Shown piece after piece: positions 1 through 10,900 of a stretch of DNA of 64,000 nt (position 1 is the stretch's first letter; every line of letters starts with the position of its first letter). The notes under the pieces were generated by a model, which was not told the origin of the DNA, did no database searches, and saw nothing but the letters and a program-made list of their open reading frames with translations. The translations under genes were made by a program, and so were the position numbers. The stretch spans positions 4,215,001 through 4,279,000 of the forward strand of contig JAGTTD010000011.1 in NCBI GenBank assembly GCA_018398585.1. The letters run 5' to 3'. This DNA is from Simmondsia chinensis (taxonomy: Eukaryota; Streptophyta; Magnoliopsida; Caryophyllales; Simmondsiaceae).

Positions 1-1288
1 GGTTTTCTCACTCTAACACCCCCACAACTCTCTCCTCTCCTCCCACCATCGTCACCTCGCCGGTACAACTCCGGTCTTCTCTCCGGTGCCGCCACCTCGC
101 TGGCACAACTCCGGCCGTCCCTCCAGTGCCGCCACCTCGCCGAAACAGCTCTGGTCACCTTGTCAGTAACGCCATCTCATCAATTTCAAAGCTAATCAAC
201 TATAGGAACAGGGTTTTTGGATTAAAAGCTAGTAAATGTAAGTATACCACTTCCCCTACTTGTTTGTAAAGTATAAAAATTGCTTTAGATGACTTGATTT
301 GTGAGATTTATATGTTGAATGATTTATTAGTTTGATAAAATAGGATTGGGCATATGTGTTTATGTGATTATGTGATTTATACTCTTATGAGTTGAATTAT
401 ATTGGTTTATACGTTGATTTAACATGTGAATTTAGAAAGATTTGTACGGACATGTGAATTTCGAAGGAATTTGTACGAATATGTGAATTTCGAAGGAGTT
501 TTTAAGAGTATGTGAATTTCGAAGGAATTTGTACGAATAAGTGAATTTCGAAGGAGTTTTTACGAATATGTGAACTTCGAAGGAAATTATTGTGAACTTG
601 TGATTTGAATTTGAAAAGGTTTTATAGAGCTTACAGATAACTACGTTGACCCTCCGGGGTCTATCGTCTATGGAGTATGAAATACGAAAGTCAATTACGA
701 GCCTGTCGCGGGAATAATACCAGCACATAGTCTCTGATTGTCTCTTAGTTCTTCTGAACTAACAGATACTACGTTTCGATCCTAGAGGATCTGTCGACTT
801 GGAACCGGATCGAATACGAAATACGAACGTCGATTACGACCCTGTCGCGGGAATAATACCGATCATAGTTTTCGAAGCATCTGTAAGTTTATCAAAAACC
901 TCTTGTGAAATGAACTGAGCCCGTTGTTTGCTCACCCAATTCGTTTATTTCTCTTTTTCCTAGAGTAGTAACCCATGGAAAATTCCTAAAGAAAGAAAAG
1001 ATGGAATAGCTTGCTCCAGAATTAGTTATTTTGTATAGTTGAATAATATCTGAATTTTGTTGTAGCATATCAGTGACCGTCTAAGATGTTGTATTTCAAG
1101 CTTCCGCACTGCTTTGATGTATCTGGGGACTATGTTGTATATATACTATAAGAACAGTGTATGAATTTTGAGAAATTTGGATTGAAAGATTTTCGGCTTC
1201 GTACTATGATGAGGGATTTCATTACAGTACGGCCATGTAGCGCCCTTTTAACTTAAGCCTAATCGGTATTAAAGTTGGGGGCGCTACA
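1..1288 (+). mobile_element. Ty3/Gypsy-like LTR remnant, right end
   Basis: The stretch has no coding potential but has the texture of a long Gypsy (chromovirus-like) LTR: a pyrimidine-rich stretch with repeated GCCGCCACCTCGC-type motifs near 60-160, a short tandem array at 423-596, two related blocks sharing CCTGTCGCGGGAATAATACC near 690-720 and 842-860, and an end reading GGGGGCGCTACA at 1277-1288. LTRs ending in such G-rich/TACA sequence are common in plant Gypsy elements. The left end and any target duplication lie outside the window. It directly abuts the truncated 5' LTR of the Copia element on its right. Assignment to Gypsy is by general resemblance only. Confidence 0.45.
423..596. repeat. 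29-bp tandem repeat, about 6 units
   Basis: Units of about 29 bp have the core ATGTGAATTTCGAAGGA followed by either ATTTGTACGAA or GTTTTTACGAA. The two variants roughly alternate, which suggests that the array grew by duplicating a two-unit block. It lies inside the Gypsy-like LTR remnant. Confidence 0.85.
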
Positions 1289-1406
1289 ATTCCGATATTA
1301 TTTTGATATTGTTCTGCAAATATTCTGTAATTATTCATGTTCTCATTACTATAAATATATGCCTCAGCAACCCTATTAGGTATGCTCCACAACTCCTATT
1401 CTCACA
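1289..1406 (+). repeat. 5' LTR of Copia-1 (truncated)
   Basis: It matches the 3' LTR at 6353-6505 from the TTCCGATATTATT block to the end CTCACA. The first ~36 bp present in the 3' copy are missing and are replaced by the Gypsy-like end GCGCTACA. A TATA-like TATAAATA at 1350-1357 would drive the element transcript. Confidence 0.88.
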
Positions 1407-1419
1407 TGGTATCAGAGCA
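1407..1419 (+). other. Primer binding site, tRNA-Met type (Copia-1)
   Basis: TGGTATCAGAGCA immediately follows the LTR end. This is the usual plant Copia primer site, complementary to the 3' end of initiator tRNA-Met. Confidence 0.93.
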
Positions 1420-1724
1420 TATCAAACCCTAAAAATTAATCCTTTCTCCTAAACAAAACAAAAAAAAAAAGGAAAAAGGGGGCTGTGGTAACGAAACCCT
1501 AACCCCAACCCCACCTTCCCAGCGCCGCCACCTCGCTCCAACACCCGCTCGGCTGCCTCTCCCTTACCGGCAGGAACCCACATGGCCCGCCGCCGCCGCC
1601 GCTGACCCAGCCACCGCTGCAGTCAGGCGCCTCGACAATGCTAGCGTCGCTCCCTCCTTTTCTCCTCCTACCCCAGCCTTGACGCTGCCGCCACTGCCCT
1701 GCCGTGTTGTTTTCACAGTCAACA

Positions 1725-3079
1725 ATGGCTACCACCTCCTCCTCCTCTCACTCTCACCAGTGCCGAGGCCTTCCCCCCTGTCTCTGGTCCCCGCCGTGGC
1801 CTCCCGCCTCACGACCGCCTTCCTCCAACCACTGCCACAGCCTCTGCACAGTGGCCCCGCCTTGCCCCTGTCGGCGTCTCTCTCCTCCGGGCTTGCTCAC
1901 GGGTTTTCTCTCCCTTCTCTCCACTCCTCACATCCCGATCCGGCTACATCGTCCACTACCATTGGTCCTCCTTCATCCAGGTATAATCTTGGACTCCCGT
2001 TTTCTTCATTTAATTTCTGCAATTATTCCTCCCCTCTCATAGCTGGGGCGCCGCCTCTCGCGGCCCTCTCTCCCCATGTGAGCCCTCTTCCCCCCTCCTC
2101 TATTACTAGTCTCGTTATACTTAAACTAGAAACACCAACAGATTATACCACTTGACGAGAACAAGTATCCATGGTTCTCCGTGCCCATCGACTCATGGGT
2201 TTCATCGATGGCTCAAACGCTTGTCCTCCCAATCAAATTTCTACACCTATGGGTCAATACATCTCAAATCCTGATGCCCTAACCTGGTCCTGTATTGACC
2301 AAAGTATTAGGGCATGTTTGTCTGCGTCCCTAGCCCGCCCAGTCCTCATTGATGTCATACATCATCCCACATCTCTCTAGATGTGGGACACCCTCGCTAA
2401 ACGTTTTCGTGACCACTCTCTCGCTGAGGAATTTGACTTACGCTCTCAACTTGTAACCCTACATAAAGATAACAAATCCATGACTGCTTACCTCACCGAA
2501 CTTAAAACCATAGCTGATGACTTGGCCACCATAGATTCCCCAGTCTCAAACCGTGAGATCCTTCACTATGCTTTGTTCGGTCTCCCACCAGAATATGCCG
2601 CGTTTAATACGTTTACTCACCAGTCGTCTCGTAACCTTCCCTTTGAACAACTCAAAACTGCACTATTAGATGAAGAGGCTGTGCTTTCCCGCATTCACGC
2701 TCGATCCCCCGCCGATCACGGCCATGCTCTTGCCGCTAACAGTGTGCCGCCGGATTCCTCGGGGTCTAGTCGGGGTCATGGAGGGCGTGGTCGCAAGGGT
2801 CGTGGACGCAACAACAACAATCGCAATGGGAAGAGTGTGGGCCGTGGATCCCATGGTCAACCGCCCCATCACAATTTCGGTACAGGTATGGCTTCCACTG
2901 GTGCTCCTTCGTATCCACAGAACTGGGGACGTCCCGCAGGTATGAATACTCGTCTGCCTCATGATGGTATACTAGGCACTGGTCCCTTAGTTTGTTAGAT
3001 TTTTCATCAAACTAGTCATGCCGCCTCTCTTTGCCCTCACCGCTATGTCCATTCGGATCTCTCCCAATCCCTCTCGGCC
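1725..3079 (+). pseudogene. Copia-1 gag remnant
   Basis: Likely start is the ATG at 1725 (MATTSSSSHSH), followed by a Pro/Ser-rich N-terminus that slips frame before 2100. From about 2100 to 3079 one frame carries a UBN2-type gag (RAHRLMGFIDGS, WDTLAKRF, LTELKTIADDLATI, LPPEYAAFNT). A basic Gly/Arg/Asn-rich tract (about 2755-2850) precedes a degenerate zinc knuckle at 2993-3037, where the second Cys is Phe. In-frame stops are TGA at 2153-2155 (where family members have Trp), TAG at 2378-2380 and TAG at 2996-2998 (both where Gln would fit). The protein would form the particle shell; this copy cannot encode it. Confidence 0.85.
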
Positions 3080-4380
3080 ATGTCTGTTAATGATAATGCT
3101 GATCCCACATGGTACCCTGACTCCGGGGCGTCTAATCATATGACATCCAACTCAGGTATTTTAACTAAACATACTGTTTATCGTGGTTCAAAATTAATTC
3201 AAGTTGGCAATGGGTCCTTACTACCGGTCACTCATGTTGGTTTTTTCCAAAATCCGTACTAAAACTCATGACCTCAAGCTTTCTAATGTTATGTTAGTTC
3301 CTGGTCTTACATACAACCTCTTGTCTATTAAGGAGTTGTATCGTGATAATAACTGTGTTGTTGAGTTTGATTCCTCCTCTTTTTGTGTCAAGGACAAGGC
3401 TATGGGGATGCCTCTCCTCAGGATACGCAGTGAAGGCCCTCTGTATGGGTTTTCTCCACACCCCACTGGACTTGTTGCACGGACTGTCACAGCTGAACTC
3501 TGGCATAGGCGCTTAGGTCATTTAGGACATGCTATTTTAGACACTTTACGTACTCATTCTTTAATTCCTGCTATTGCTTATTCCAGCTCAATAAAGCATT
3601 GTCGTGCATGTTGTTTGGGAAAATCACGTCGCTTACCGTTTTCACGTGTGCTACATGATACGAGTTTACCTTTGCAATTAATTCATTTGGATGTTTGGCA
3701 ATCTTCGGTTGTGTCTGATTCTGCGTTTCGTTACTAGGTGTTATTTGTTGATGATTTTACTCGCTTTACTTGGCTCTATCCGATGCAACGGAAGGATGAA
3801 ATGTACTCCATCTTTTCGAATTTTAAGACCCTCGTTGAAAACCAGTTTAACCTCAAAATCAAATGTTTTCAAAGTGATGGAGGCCGCGAGTTTGACAGTC
3901 GGCCTATGGCTGCCCTTTGTCGCACCCATGGCATTCACTTCCGTCTTTCTTGCCCCGATACTCCATAGCAGAATGGGATAGCAGAACGAAAGCATCAACA
4001 TATAAGTGAAATGGTACAAACCCTACTTTTCAGGCACACCTCCCTCCTAACTTTAGGGATGATACTACTTGTACTGCTTGTTATATAATTAATTGCTTGC
4101 CTACTCCGCTCTTACAAAACTTGTCCCCCTTTGAAAAACTATTTAAAAAGGCGCCAGACTACAATTTTTTTCGAGTCTTTGGGTGTGCTTGTTACCCTAA
4201 CATCACAGCCCGTACTCCTCATAAATTGGCTCCCCACTCTGTATCCTGCGTCTTTATTGGGTATGTATGACGTTACAAGGGGTATCGCTGCTTAGACCCC
4301 ACTAGTTGTCGTGTCTATACTAGTCGACATGTGCATTTTGTTAAGAATTTATTTCCCTATCCTGACATTGTGTCTAGCAT
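3080..4380 (+). pseudogene. Copia-1 protease and integrase remnant
   Basis: The aspartic protease motif DSGASNHMTSN lies at about 3119-3151 with its Asp intact. A frameshift at the T-run near 3240-3250 moves the frame by one. Then come the pre-integrase zinc motif (LWHRRLGHLGH through CRACCLGK, about 3498-3623) and the integrase core with the first two Asp (VDDFTRFTWLYP near 3744; QSDGGREF near 3870) and the QNGIAER segment with the Glu near 3980. TAG stops at 3735-3737 and 3966-3968 sit where Gln is usual. Another frameshift lies near 4025-4040 and a TGA at 4268-4270. The integrase C-terminal GYRCLDPT and RHVHFVKN segments follow. Confidence 0.88.
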
Positions 4381-6345
4381 ACATGCGCCGCCAAGCTCAG
4401 GCCCAACCTTAGTTGACATCCCGTTGCCTAGGCCACTTCTCGCCCATTCTCACCACACATCGGACCCGCACACTTCGGGACCTCCTCCGGCGATCCCGAC
4501 TGTGCTGGACTCTAGTATTGTCCCGGCATCCCCTATTGCGGCACCCTCATCACCCTCTTCGGCTCCTTCCCTGGAACCAGCCATTGTGGTTCCTACGATT
4601 GAGACGCGTGAAGGTGTCGCTTCAGGGGGCGCACATCAAGATCCCCAGGCTGGACCTTCTGTGACTTCCTTGGATGGTTCTTCTGGTCCCTCCCCTACGC
4701 CCGACCATGCCCCACCCGTGTCTAATGTCCATCCCATGCGCACCCGTCGTAAGGATGGGATACACAAATCCAAACATACTCTATCCCTTAGCTCGGTTGT
4801 TGTGGTTCAGGAACCTACTCGTTTTTCTCAGGTGGCTAAGAATCCTCAGTGGCAAGAGGCCATGGCTGAGGAATTCAACGCCCTCATTCAAAATCAAACA
4901 TGGGATCTTGTTCCTGCCTCTTCTTCTCAAAATGTGGTCGGTAGTACTTGGAAGTACAAGGTCAAGTATAAACCCGATGGATCTGTTGATCGGTTTAAGG
5001 CTCGTCTTGTTGCTCAGGGTTTTCATTACCATGAGGGCCTTAACTACTTTGAAACATTTAGCCCTGTTGTTAAACCGACGAACATCAGGTTCATCCTTGC
5101 CCTTGCTATCACTAACAAGTGGCCCATTCGCCAACTAGGTGTTAAAAATGCATTTTTACGTGGTTTTTTAAATGAAGAAGTATACATGCGATAGCCTCCT
5201 GGGTTCATCCACCCAAAATTTCCCACACATGTTTGCCACCTGCGCAAGGCTCTGTATTGCCTTAAGCAGGCACCACGAGCTTGGTTTCATAGGTTTAGCA
5301 GATTTCTCTATAGTCTGGGTTTCTACTGTAGTAAGGCTAATCCTTCGCTTTTCATACATCGGTTACCTACTGCCATTGTGTGTCTCTTACTGTATGTGGA
5401 TGACATTATCCTCACGGGTTCTGATTCTTCCCTACTCACTCGTCTCACTGCCTCTCTTTCAACCCAATTTGCAACGAAAGATCTTGGCCCCTTTATTATT
5501 TCCTTGGCATCGAAACCAAACGCACCTGCCATGGTCTTTTTCTTTCCCAACATAAGTACACCCTTAACTTATTAGGTCGGCATGACATGCTTGAGGCTAA
5601 ACCTATACAAATCCCCTTACCAACTCGAGTGCAACCTTCTGTGGCTAATGGGTCTCCTCTACCTGAGCCCACCGAGTTTTGTAGTGCGGTAGGTGCTCTC
5701 CAGTACCTCACCATGACCCGTTTGGACATTGCATCTGCCATTAATTGTGTATCTCAGTTCATGCACGCTCCCTCTACTTCCTATTGGCAGATGGTTAAAC
5801 ACATCCTACGATACCTTAAGCTCACGCCCAATCATGGTCTCACTATAGCTCCGGGTTCCTGCACATCTATTACTGCATATGCTGATGCTGACTGGGGTGG
5901 CTGTCCTAACACCCGTTGCCCCACTACGGGTTTTTCCTTGTTCGTTGGTCCCAACCTCATTTTATGGCCCGCAAAGAAGCAGCCTACAGTCGCTAAGTCC
6001 TCTACCGAGTCCGAATATCGAGCTGTCGCCAAGGTTGTCGCTAAATGTGATTGGATTCAATACCTCATGCGTGATTTAGGCCTCCGTCACTCTGGCCCGA
6101 TAGTTGTGTCCTGTGATAACGTTTTTTCTACCTACTTGGATGCCAATCCTATTTCTAATGATCACAGTAAGCATGTGGATGTTGATTTTCACCATGTTCG
6201 TGAGAAGATTGTTAAGGGTGATATCCAAGTTCGATACACGCCTACCACTAAACAAGTTGCTGACATATTCACCAAAGGGCTGGCTACTGATCGCTTCCGC
6301 TACCACAAAGCCAATCTGCACGTTGGTCCCCCTCGCACAGATTGA
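4381..6345 (+). pseudogene. Copia-1 reverse transcriptase and RNase H remnant
   Basis: A Pro/Ser-rich linker (4381-4740) leads into RT (FNALIQNQTWDLVP near 4875; FKARLVAQGF near 4993). The motif-A segment at 5132-5160 reads QLGVKNAFLRG: the catalytic Asp is Gly (GGT at 5138-5140). A TAG at 5192-5194 replaces an expected Gln. The second catalytic motif YVDD is intact at about 5393-5404. A one-base shift near 5490 then opens the best-preserved part, 5491-6345, which carries the RNase H active-site segments (ADADWGG, SSTESEYRA, SCDN) and the Ale-type ending VADIFTKGL before the stop at 6343-6345. Confidence 0.9.
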
Positions 6346-6352
6346 GGGGGCG
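6342..6352 (+). other. Polypurine tract of Copia-1
   Basis: TTGAGGGGGCG directly precedes the 3' LTR. It would prime plus-strand synthesis. Confidence 0.8.
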
Positions 6353-6505
6353 TATTAGAGATATTGTTTTGATATTATTCTGATATTATTCCGATATTAT
6401 TCTGATATTATTCTGCAAATATTCTGTAATTATTCATGTTCTCATTACTATAAATATATGCCTCAGCAACCCTATTGGGTATGCTCCACAACTCCTATTC
6501 TCACA
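6353..6505 (+). repeat. 3' LTR of Copia-1
   Basis: It starts TATTAGAGATATTG, a probable TG-to-TA change at the terminal dinucleotide, and ends CTCACA. It contains several diverged GATATTATTC/T units and a TATAAATA box. It is 153 bp long. Confidence 0.87.
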
Positions 6506-6509
6506 GAAG

Positions 6510-6614
6510 GAATTTAGCTGGGTATCCATCATTCACCAAAGGAGGGAAGCGAACCAAATTGCCGATACACTTGCGAAGAATGCGGTCTATAGAACAAGTC
6601 CCTTAGTAGCTTGA
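6510..6614 (+). pseudogene. LINE-type RNase H (RVT_3) C-terminal fragment
   Basis: A 34-codon open stretch ends in TGA and includes HQRREANQIADTLAKNA. This matches the last helix of the RNase H-like domain at the end of many plant LINE ORF2 proteins (pattern R-x-x-N-x-x-A-D-x-L-A-K). It begins 4 bp after the Copia-1 3' LTR, so its upstream part was lost or displaced. A single domain end cannot separate a LINE from a related host RNase H-like gene. Confidence 0.65.
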
Positions 6615-7467
6615 GTGCTCTAATACCATGATTGTACAACGATTTCCACTTTCTTCTTTTTATTTTTCTTTTTTCTGTTCTTTTCTTTGGAGGAAACTTT
6701 TTTCTTTCTTACTTTTCATTTTTTTTTCTCTTCTTTTTCTGTGCAATTTTTGGACTTTCGCATAACAAGTACCTCAATTTTACAGTTGACATTGATCAAA
6801 AAGTATTTTACATACATCAAAGAGCAAAGATTAGGCTAATCCAATAGGGCAAGCCTGCTCACCTCAAGACATATAGGACTGTTTACTCAAATTTTTCAGA
6901 TTTTCCACAAAACAAAAGTCATGTGCATAGTGAATATGTGAGCGGCATGAGTAGAACCCTTTAATATCAACAATGATCGACAATACTCACTAACAAGTGT
7001 GGAGTAGAATCATTTAATTCCATGGAATTAAGAGAATGAAATAAATAACCAATCCTACTATCATCCTAACATACACGTCGATCAAGGAAAACTTGGCTAA
7101 ACGGTTATAATGCACACTCAAAATGCACAAAAGATATTAAAAATTTTATAAATTTGACAAAAAAATGAGCACATGCAAATGAGACTCACTCCCAAACCTA
7201 AATTATGTATTGTCCTCAATGCAACAACATTAATCATTAAAGCACAAGAAATAGGTGAGATAGAGCATTACAACCTGACAAGGTGGCGTGAACATTTATA
7301 TATGATTCCTTCAACCTAGAACAAGAACCTGAAAAGAGAGAAAACAAGTCTCCAAGAAACTAATTAGTTCAAAAGCTAAACTAAAAACAAGAAATAACAA
7401 ACCTAAGCTGCGTCCTAGAAGCGCTAAATTTTACGCCTTCGGCTTGGCGCAATGAATCCAGCAAAGA

Positions 7468-8500
7468 TCAAGTAACAATCCTAGTGTGCAACAAAGAGAC
7501 GACTTCAATAAGCTGTCGATCAACAATGCCAACCAACTCAACTACAGGTTTGAGCCTTTGACCATTTACAGTGAATGTACGACCATCTTTTGGCTGGCAT
7601 ATCTCAATAGCACACGAGGGGTACACCTGCTTTACCACAAAAGGACCATCCCACCTAGACCTTAACTTACCAGGAAAAAGACCCAATTTAGAATTAAAAA
7701 TCCGAACCTTTTGATTAAGAGCAAATGTTTTCCTTAAAATATGTTTATCATGAAAAGTCTTGGTTTTAGCTTTATAAATCTTTGCATTCTCATAAGCTTC
7801 ATTTCTCAACTCCTTAAGTTCACTCAATTGAAGCTTTCGGTTAGATCCAGCTTGGTCTATGTCAAAATTCAAAGCCCTAGTGGCCTAATAAGCATGGTGT
7901 TCTAACTCAACCGGTAAATGGCATGCCTTACCAAAGACTAACCTATAGGGTGACATACCAAGTAGGGTCTTATAAGCCGTGCGGTAAGCCCAAAGAGCAT
8001 CATTCAACCTAAGGGACCAATCTTTCCTATCAGGACGAGTTGTTTTCTCAAGTATAGACTTAATCTCACGATTTGAAAGCTCTACTTGACCACTAGTTTG
8101 GGGGTGGTATGGGGCAGCAATCTTATGATGCACCGAGTACTTCCTAAGAAGTGCCTCGAATAACCTATGAATAAAGTGACTACCACCATCACTAATGAGT
8201 GCTTTAGGGGTACCAAAACGGTTAAAGATGTGGTCTCTGACAAATTGAATGACCACCATATGGTCATTGGTCCTAGTAGGTATAGCTTCAATCCACTTAG
8301 ACACATAGTCAACCCCTACGAGTATGTAAACAAACCCAAAGGACGGGGGGAAACGGACCCATGAAGTCAATACCACAAACATCGAATATTTCCACAATCA
8401 AAATGGGGTTTAAAGGCATCATGTCTCGACGTGTCAATGCGCCTGTGCGCTGACAACACTTACGTGCAAGACAAAACTCGTGAGCATCCTTAAACAAAGT
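7468..8500 (-). pseudogene. Athila-like integrase remnant
   Basis: Reading leftwards there is a degenerate HHCC segment (AHEFCLARKCCQRTGA near 8480), then the catalytic core with Asp in [11 protein letters not shown], Asp in LISDGGSHF and Glu in [11 protein letters not shown], with [10 protein letters not shown] between. The C-terminal half contains [24 protein letters not shown] and the [10 protein letters not shown] segment. The wording is typical of plant Athila integrases. Breaks include a stop at 7873-7875 where Trp is usual (TGG to TAG) and a frameshift near 8330-8400. The chain would otherwise end at 7468. Confidence 0.88.
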
Positions 8501-8668
8501 AGGCTAATAAAAACCACATTGTAGGACTTTTCCAGTAGTCCTACGACCTCCAAAGTGTCCTCCACATGCTTATGAGTGACAAAAAGATAAAATGCAATGA
8601 TATTCACACTCTGAAACACACCTAAGAATTACCTGATCTACACAATGTTTAAACAAATCAGGGTTATC

Positions 8669-8902
8669 CTAATAAAAGTGCTTTACCTGAGAATAAAACC
8701 TATCTTTTTCATGCTTAGACCAAGTAGATGGAATCGTACCTGTGGCGACAAAGTTAACAATATTTGCAAACCAAGGGCCACGTGAATGGAAGACAACAAA
8801 AAGTTGCTCATCGGAAAAAGAGTCATGCATTGAAATAGATGGATCGTGATGCTCAAAGAAAATCCTAAAGAGATGGTCAGCTGCCATACATCTCAATGTC
8901 AA
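8669..8902 (-). pseudogene. Athila-like pol linker between RNase H and integrase
   Basis: The frame reads AADHLFRI, then FSDEQLFVV, GPWFANIVNFVATG and WSKHEKDRF. This is the region that joins RNase H to the integrase zinc finger in Athila pol proteins (DHLSRL, PDEQLF, PWFADIVNYL in relatives). It ends at a stop; the zinc-finger part is in another frame. Confidence 0.75.
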
Positions 8903-8968
8903 ACTCTTGAAGTAGAAGAATCCATATAATGAGCCTAGGTTTCATTTCTTTCTTTGAGAGCAAATATT

Positions 8969-9285
8969 TCAATGCAACATGGTCAGAATAGATAATGACT
9001 TTTGACCTGAAAAACAGGAACGAAACTTGTCAAGAGCAAACACAACAGCTAGCAACTCCTTTTCAGTGGTGGTGTAATGGCGTTGGGCATCATTAAGAGT
9101 TTTACTAGCATAGTAAATGACATAAGGCACTTTGTTCACTCTTTGACCTAGGACGGCACCTATAGCAAAATCAGAAGCATCACACATAATTTCAAAAGGG
9201 GGAGAGTAATTAGGTGGTTGCATAATAGGGGCCGACACAAGTAATGATCTAAGCTTTTGGAAAGCTTCTAAGCAAGACTCATCAA
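8969..9285 (-). pseudogene. Athila-like RNase H remnant with end of RT thumb
   Basis: The frame includes APIMQPPNYSPPFEIMCDAS (Asp present), AIGAVLGQR, VIYYASKTLNDAQRHYTTTE and [15 protein letters not shown], the standard Gypsy RNase H start. Upstream codons to 9285 read DESCLEAFQKL, the end of the RT thumb. RT proper is missing; the sequence changes abruptly at about 9287 to an LTR remnant. Confidence 0.88.
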
Positions 9286-9287
9286 TT

Positions 9288-9414
9288 TGTTATTATCTTA
9301 CATAACAAGAGGAAATGAAAAAATTGAGAAGGAGATGAGAAAGAATTGAAGGGATAAGATGAGAGAAGAATGAATTGCTTCTTGCTATTACAATTCGCGA
9401 TGATCCTCTAATGA
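9288..9414 (-). mobile_element. Copia-type LTR remnant, left part (interrupted)
   Basis: The sequence, beginning TGTTATTATC, is purine-rich (GAGAAGGAGATGAGAAAG...) and includes ATTGCTTCTTGCTATTA. It continues in kind on the other side of the solo LTR at 10901-11030 (ACAGTCCAATCC, CCAACAACTACTTC, ATAACTAACTTGGCTA). That pairing resembles antisense Copia LTRs. The outer borders are not defined. Confidence 0.45.
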
Positions 9415-9419
9415 GATAT

Positions 9420-10895
9420 TGATGTGATTTTAAAAGGTGTTTTAAAACTGCATACTCGCAAGCGTACAAGATCGTCCTAGCTAAATCATGTATACAGGTC
9501 GTATCCATAGGGAATCGGAGTTAAGTCGGATTTTGTTATTAACAAGGGATTGGATTTTTTGTTTTTGTTGATTGTTCAAGCAATTAACTAAAGAAAGCAG
9601 TAAACTAAAGATGTCAATTCGATCGAGGTTAGTTTAGGGAAAGAATTCAAGGTAGTTTTACTCGTATTCTATTATTATATTATACTATGACAATGATTTA
9701 GGAGGCATAGGCTACAAGCACTACACCTAGGCTAATTTAAACTACGACTTAGGGTAATGAACTAATCTAAAGGCATAACCTATCATATTACCCTACGTGT
9801 AGCATAGGTTATCTCATTGGCACTACTTAATTATTTTCTTGCTCCTAATTCAATATTAAACCTGAATTCATACTTAATATAGGGCTTATGGTAATAAACT
9901 AGTCCAAGGGCATAACCATCGTATCACCCCAGGTGTATCATGGCTTATCTCAGTAGTATTAATAAATTCCTTTGTCACTCCTAATTAAGTATTAATGTAT
10001 ATAAACGATTGTGTTCAGGGTTGGGTACAACCTCAACCCTGACTACGCGTAAAAAACTAGTTATTATGGTCTAGGCTACAAGCTAGTAGCCGCCCGCTAA
10101 TAATTTGGAGATCTCATCATGGCTATAAGCACACACAAAGAAAATCAAACAACAATAATAAATTTCCTACAGGGGTGCGACCATAACATAACTAAATCAT
10201 CAACAAAGTAAAATCCTAAACTAAAGAGTCTACTCCTTTATAGGAGTTTTTTACACAACATTAAAATCAACAAAGAAAGAAACAATGAGAAAAAAAAAAT
10301 ACTAGGAAACAAAGAATCCTCCAATGTGCAATGACGTGCGCTTCGGCATTTAAAAACCCCTTCAGTCTCGTAGTAGCTTTGGGAAGGAGAGAAGGAGAGG
10401 AGAAGCAGCCAAAAGATCCTCAAATTAGGTTGTCCCCTCTCTGTTAATACTCACTCCCGGGTATTTGGCCTAGCCTATTGATCGGCCCAGCAATCAATCG
10501 GTGGGGATCCGATCGATCAGCTGGCATTTTGTAGCGAGCTAATTAATTGGTCCTGTTTCCTGATCGATCAACGGTCCCATTGTAAGGTGTTCCACCAGGG
10601 GCTGCTGACCAATTGTTACTTTGCGCCGATTTATCCTTTAGTACCCGAAACTCTACAAGACCTAATTGAGTTACTGACTTACAACCCGATTGGTCATTCT
10701 TTTGCACATGTGGTTGGGTTTCTTGTAGTAGTCTTCATTAATGCCTCGATTACGCTTGATTTTGCCACTTTTTAACATTTGGTTGCTCTGTTGCACTTTA
10801 AGCCTAAATGTACCTAGATTACAACAAAACACACATGTAAAAGTTAAATATGTTGTAAGAATGTGCAATAAAATATATAAATATGAAGTACATCA
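9420..10895 (-). mobile_element. Solo LTR (Gypsy-like), nested in an older LTR
   Basis: A 1,476-bp unit with inverted ends TGATGTG...GTACATCA. It is flanked by GATAT (9415-9419) and GATAC (10896-10900), a 5-bp target duplication with one mismatch. The terminal TGATG/CATCA and the CAGGTCGTATCCATAGGGAAT-like segment near 9497 resemble the LTRs of the Athila element at 47.7 and 53.6 kb. No internal region, primer site or coding sequence is present, so it is a solo LTR left by LTR-LTR recombination. It also contains GATCGATC palindromes near 10515 and 10562. Confidence 0.75.
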
Positions 10896-10900
10896 GATAC

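Larger units (their letters stand above)
1289..6505 (+). mobile_element. Copia-1: Ale/Retrofit-type LTR retrotransposon, decayed
   Basis: A complete but inactivated Ty1/Copia element with order LTR, tRNA-Met primer site, gag, protease, integrase, RT, RNase H, purine tract, LTR. The very short LTRs (about 150 bp) and gag-pol in one frame point to the Ale/Retrofit lineage. The 3' LTR is full length but the 5' LTR lacks roughly its first 36 bp, so no target duplication can be identified. The frame is broken by at least five TAG stops, two TGA stops and three or more frameshifts, and the first catalytic Asp of the RT is replaced by Gly. It cannot be autonomous. Confidence 0.93.
6627..9287 (-). 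mobile_element. Athila-like Gypsy fragment, 3' half of internal region
   Basis: The stretch 6627-7455 is clearly homologous to 49480-50345, the 3' untranslated part of the second Athila element; both carry T/C-rich runs, GGAGGAAAC, GTGAGCGGCATGAGTAGAACCC and GCGCTAA. It is followed (reading leftwards) by RNase H and integrase coding remnants. No LTR belongs clearly to it: it is cut on the left next to the LINE remnant and on the right inside the RT/RNase H junction by an LTR remnant. Confidence 0.85.

Noticed and set aside
423..728. Minus-strand 98-codon ORF
   Set aside because: Produced by the 29-bp tandem repeat inside an LTR remnant.
1499..2155. Pro/Ser-rich host protein
   Set aside because: The frame lies between primer site and gag of Copia-1 and joins in frame to gag after a TGA; its composition reflects a C-rich leader.
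9420..10895. 5' LTR belonging to the Athila fragment at 6627-9287
   Set aside because: It has its own target duplication and is separated by older Copia-type LTR sequence; no primer site lies at its left border.
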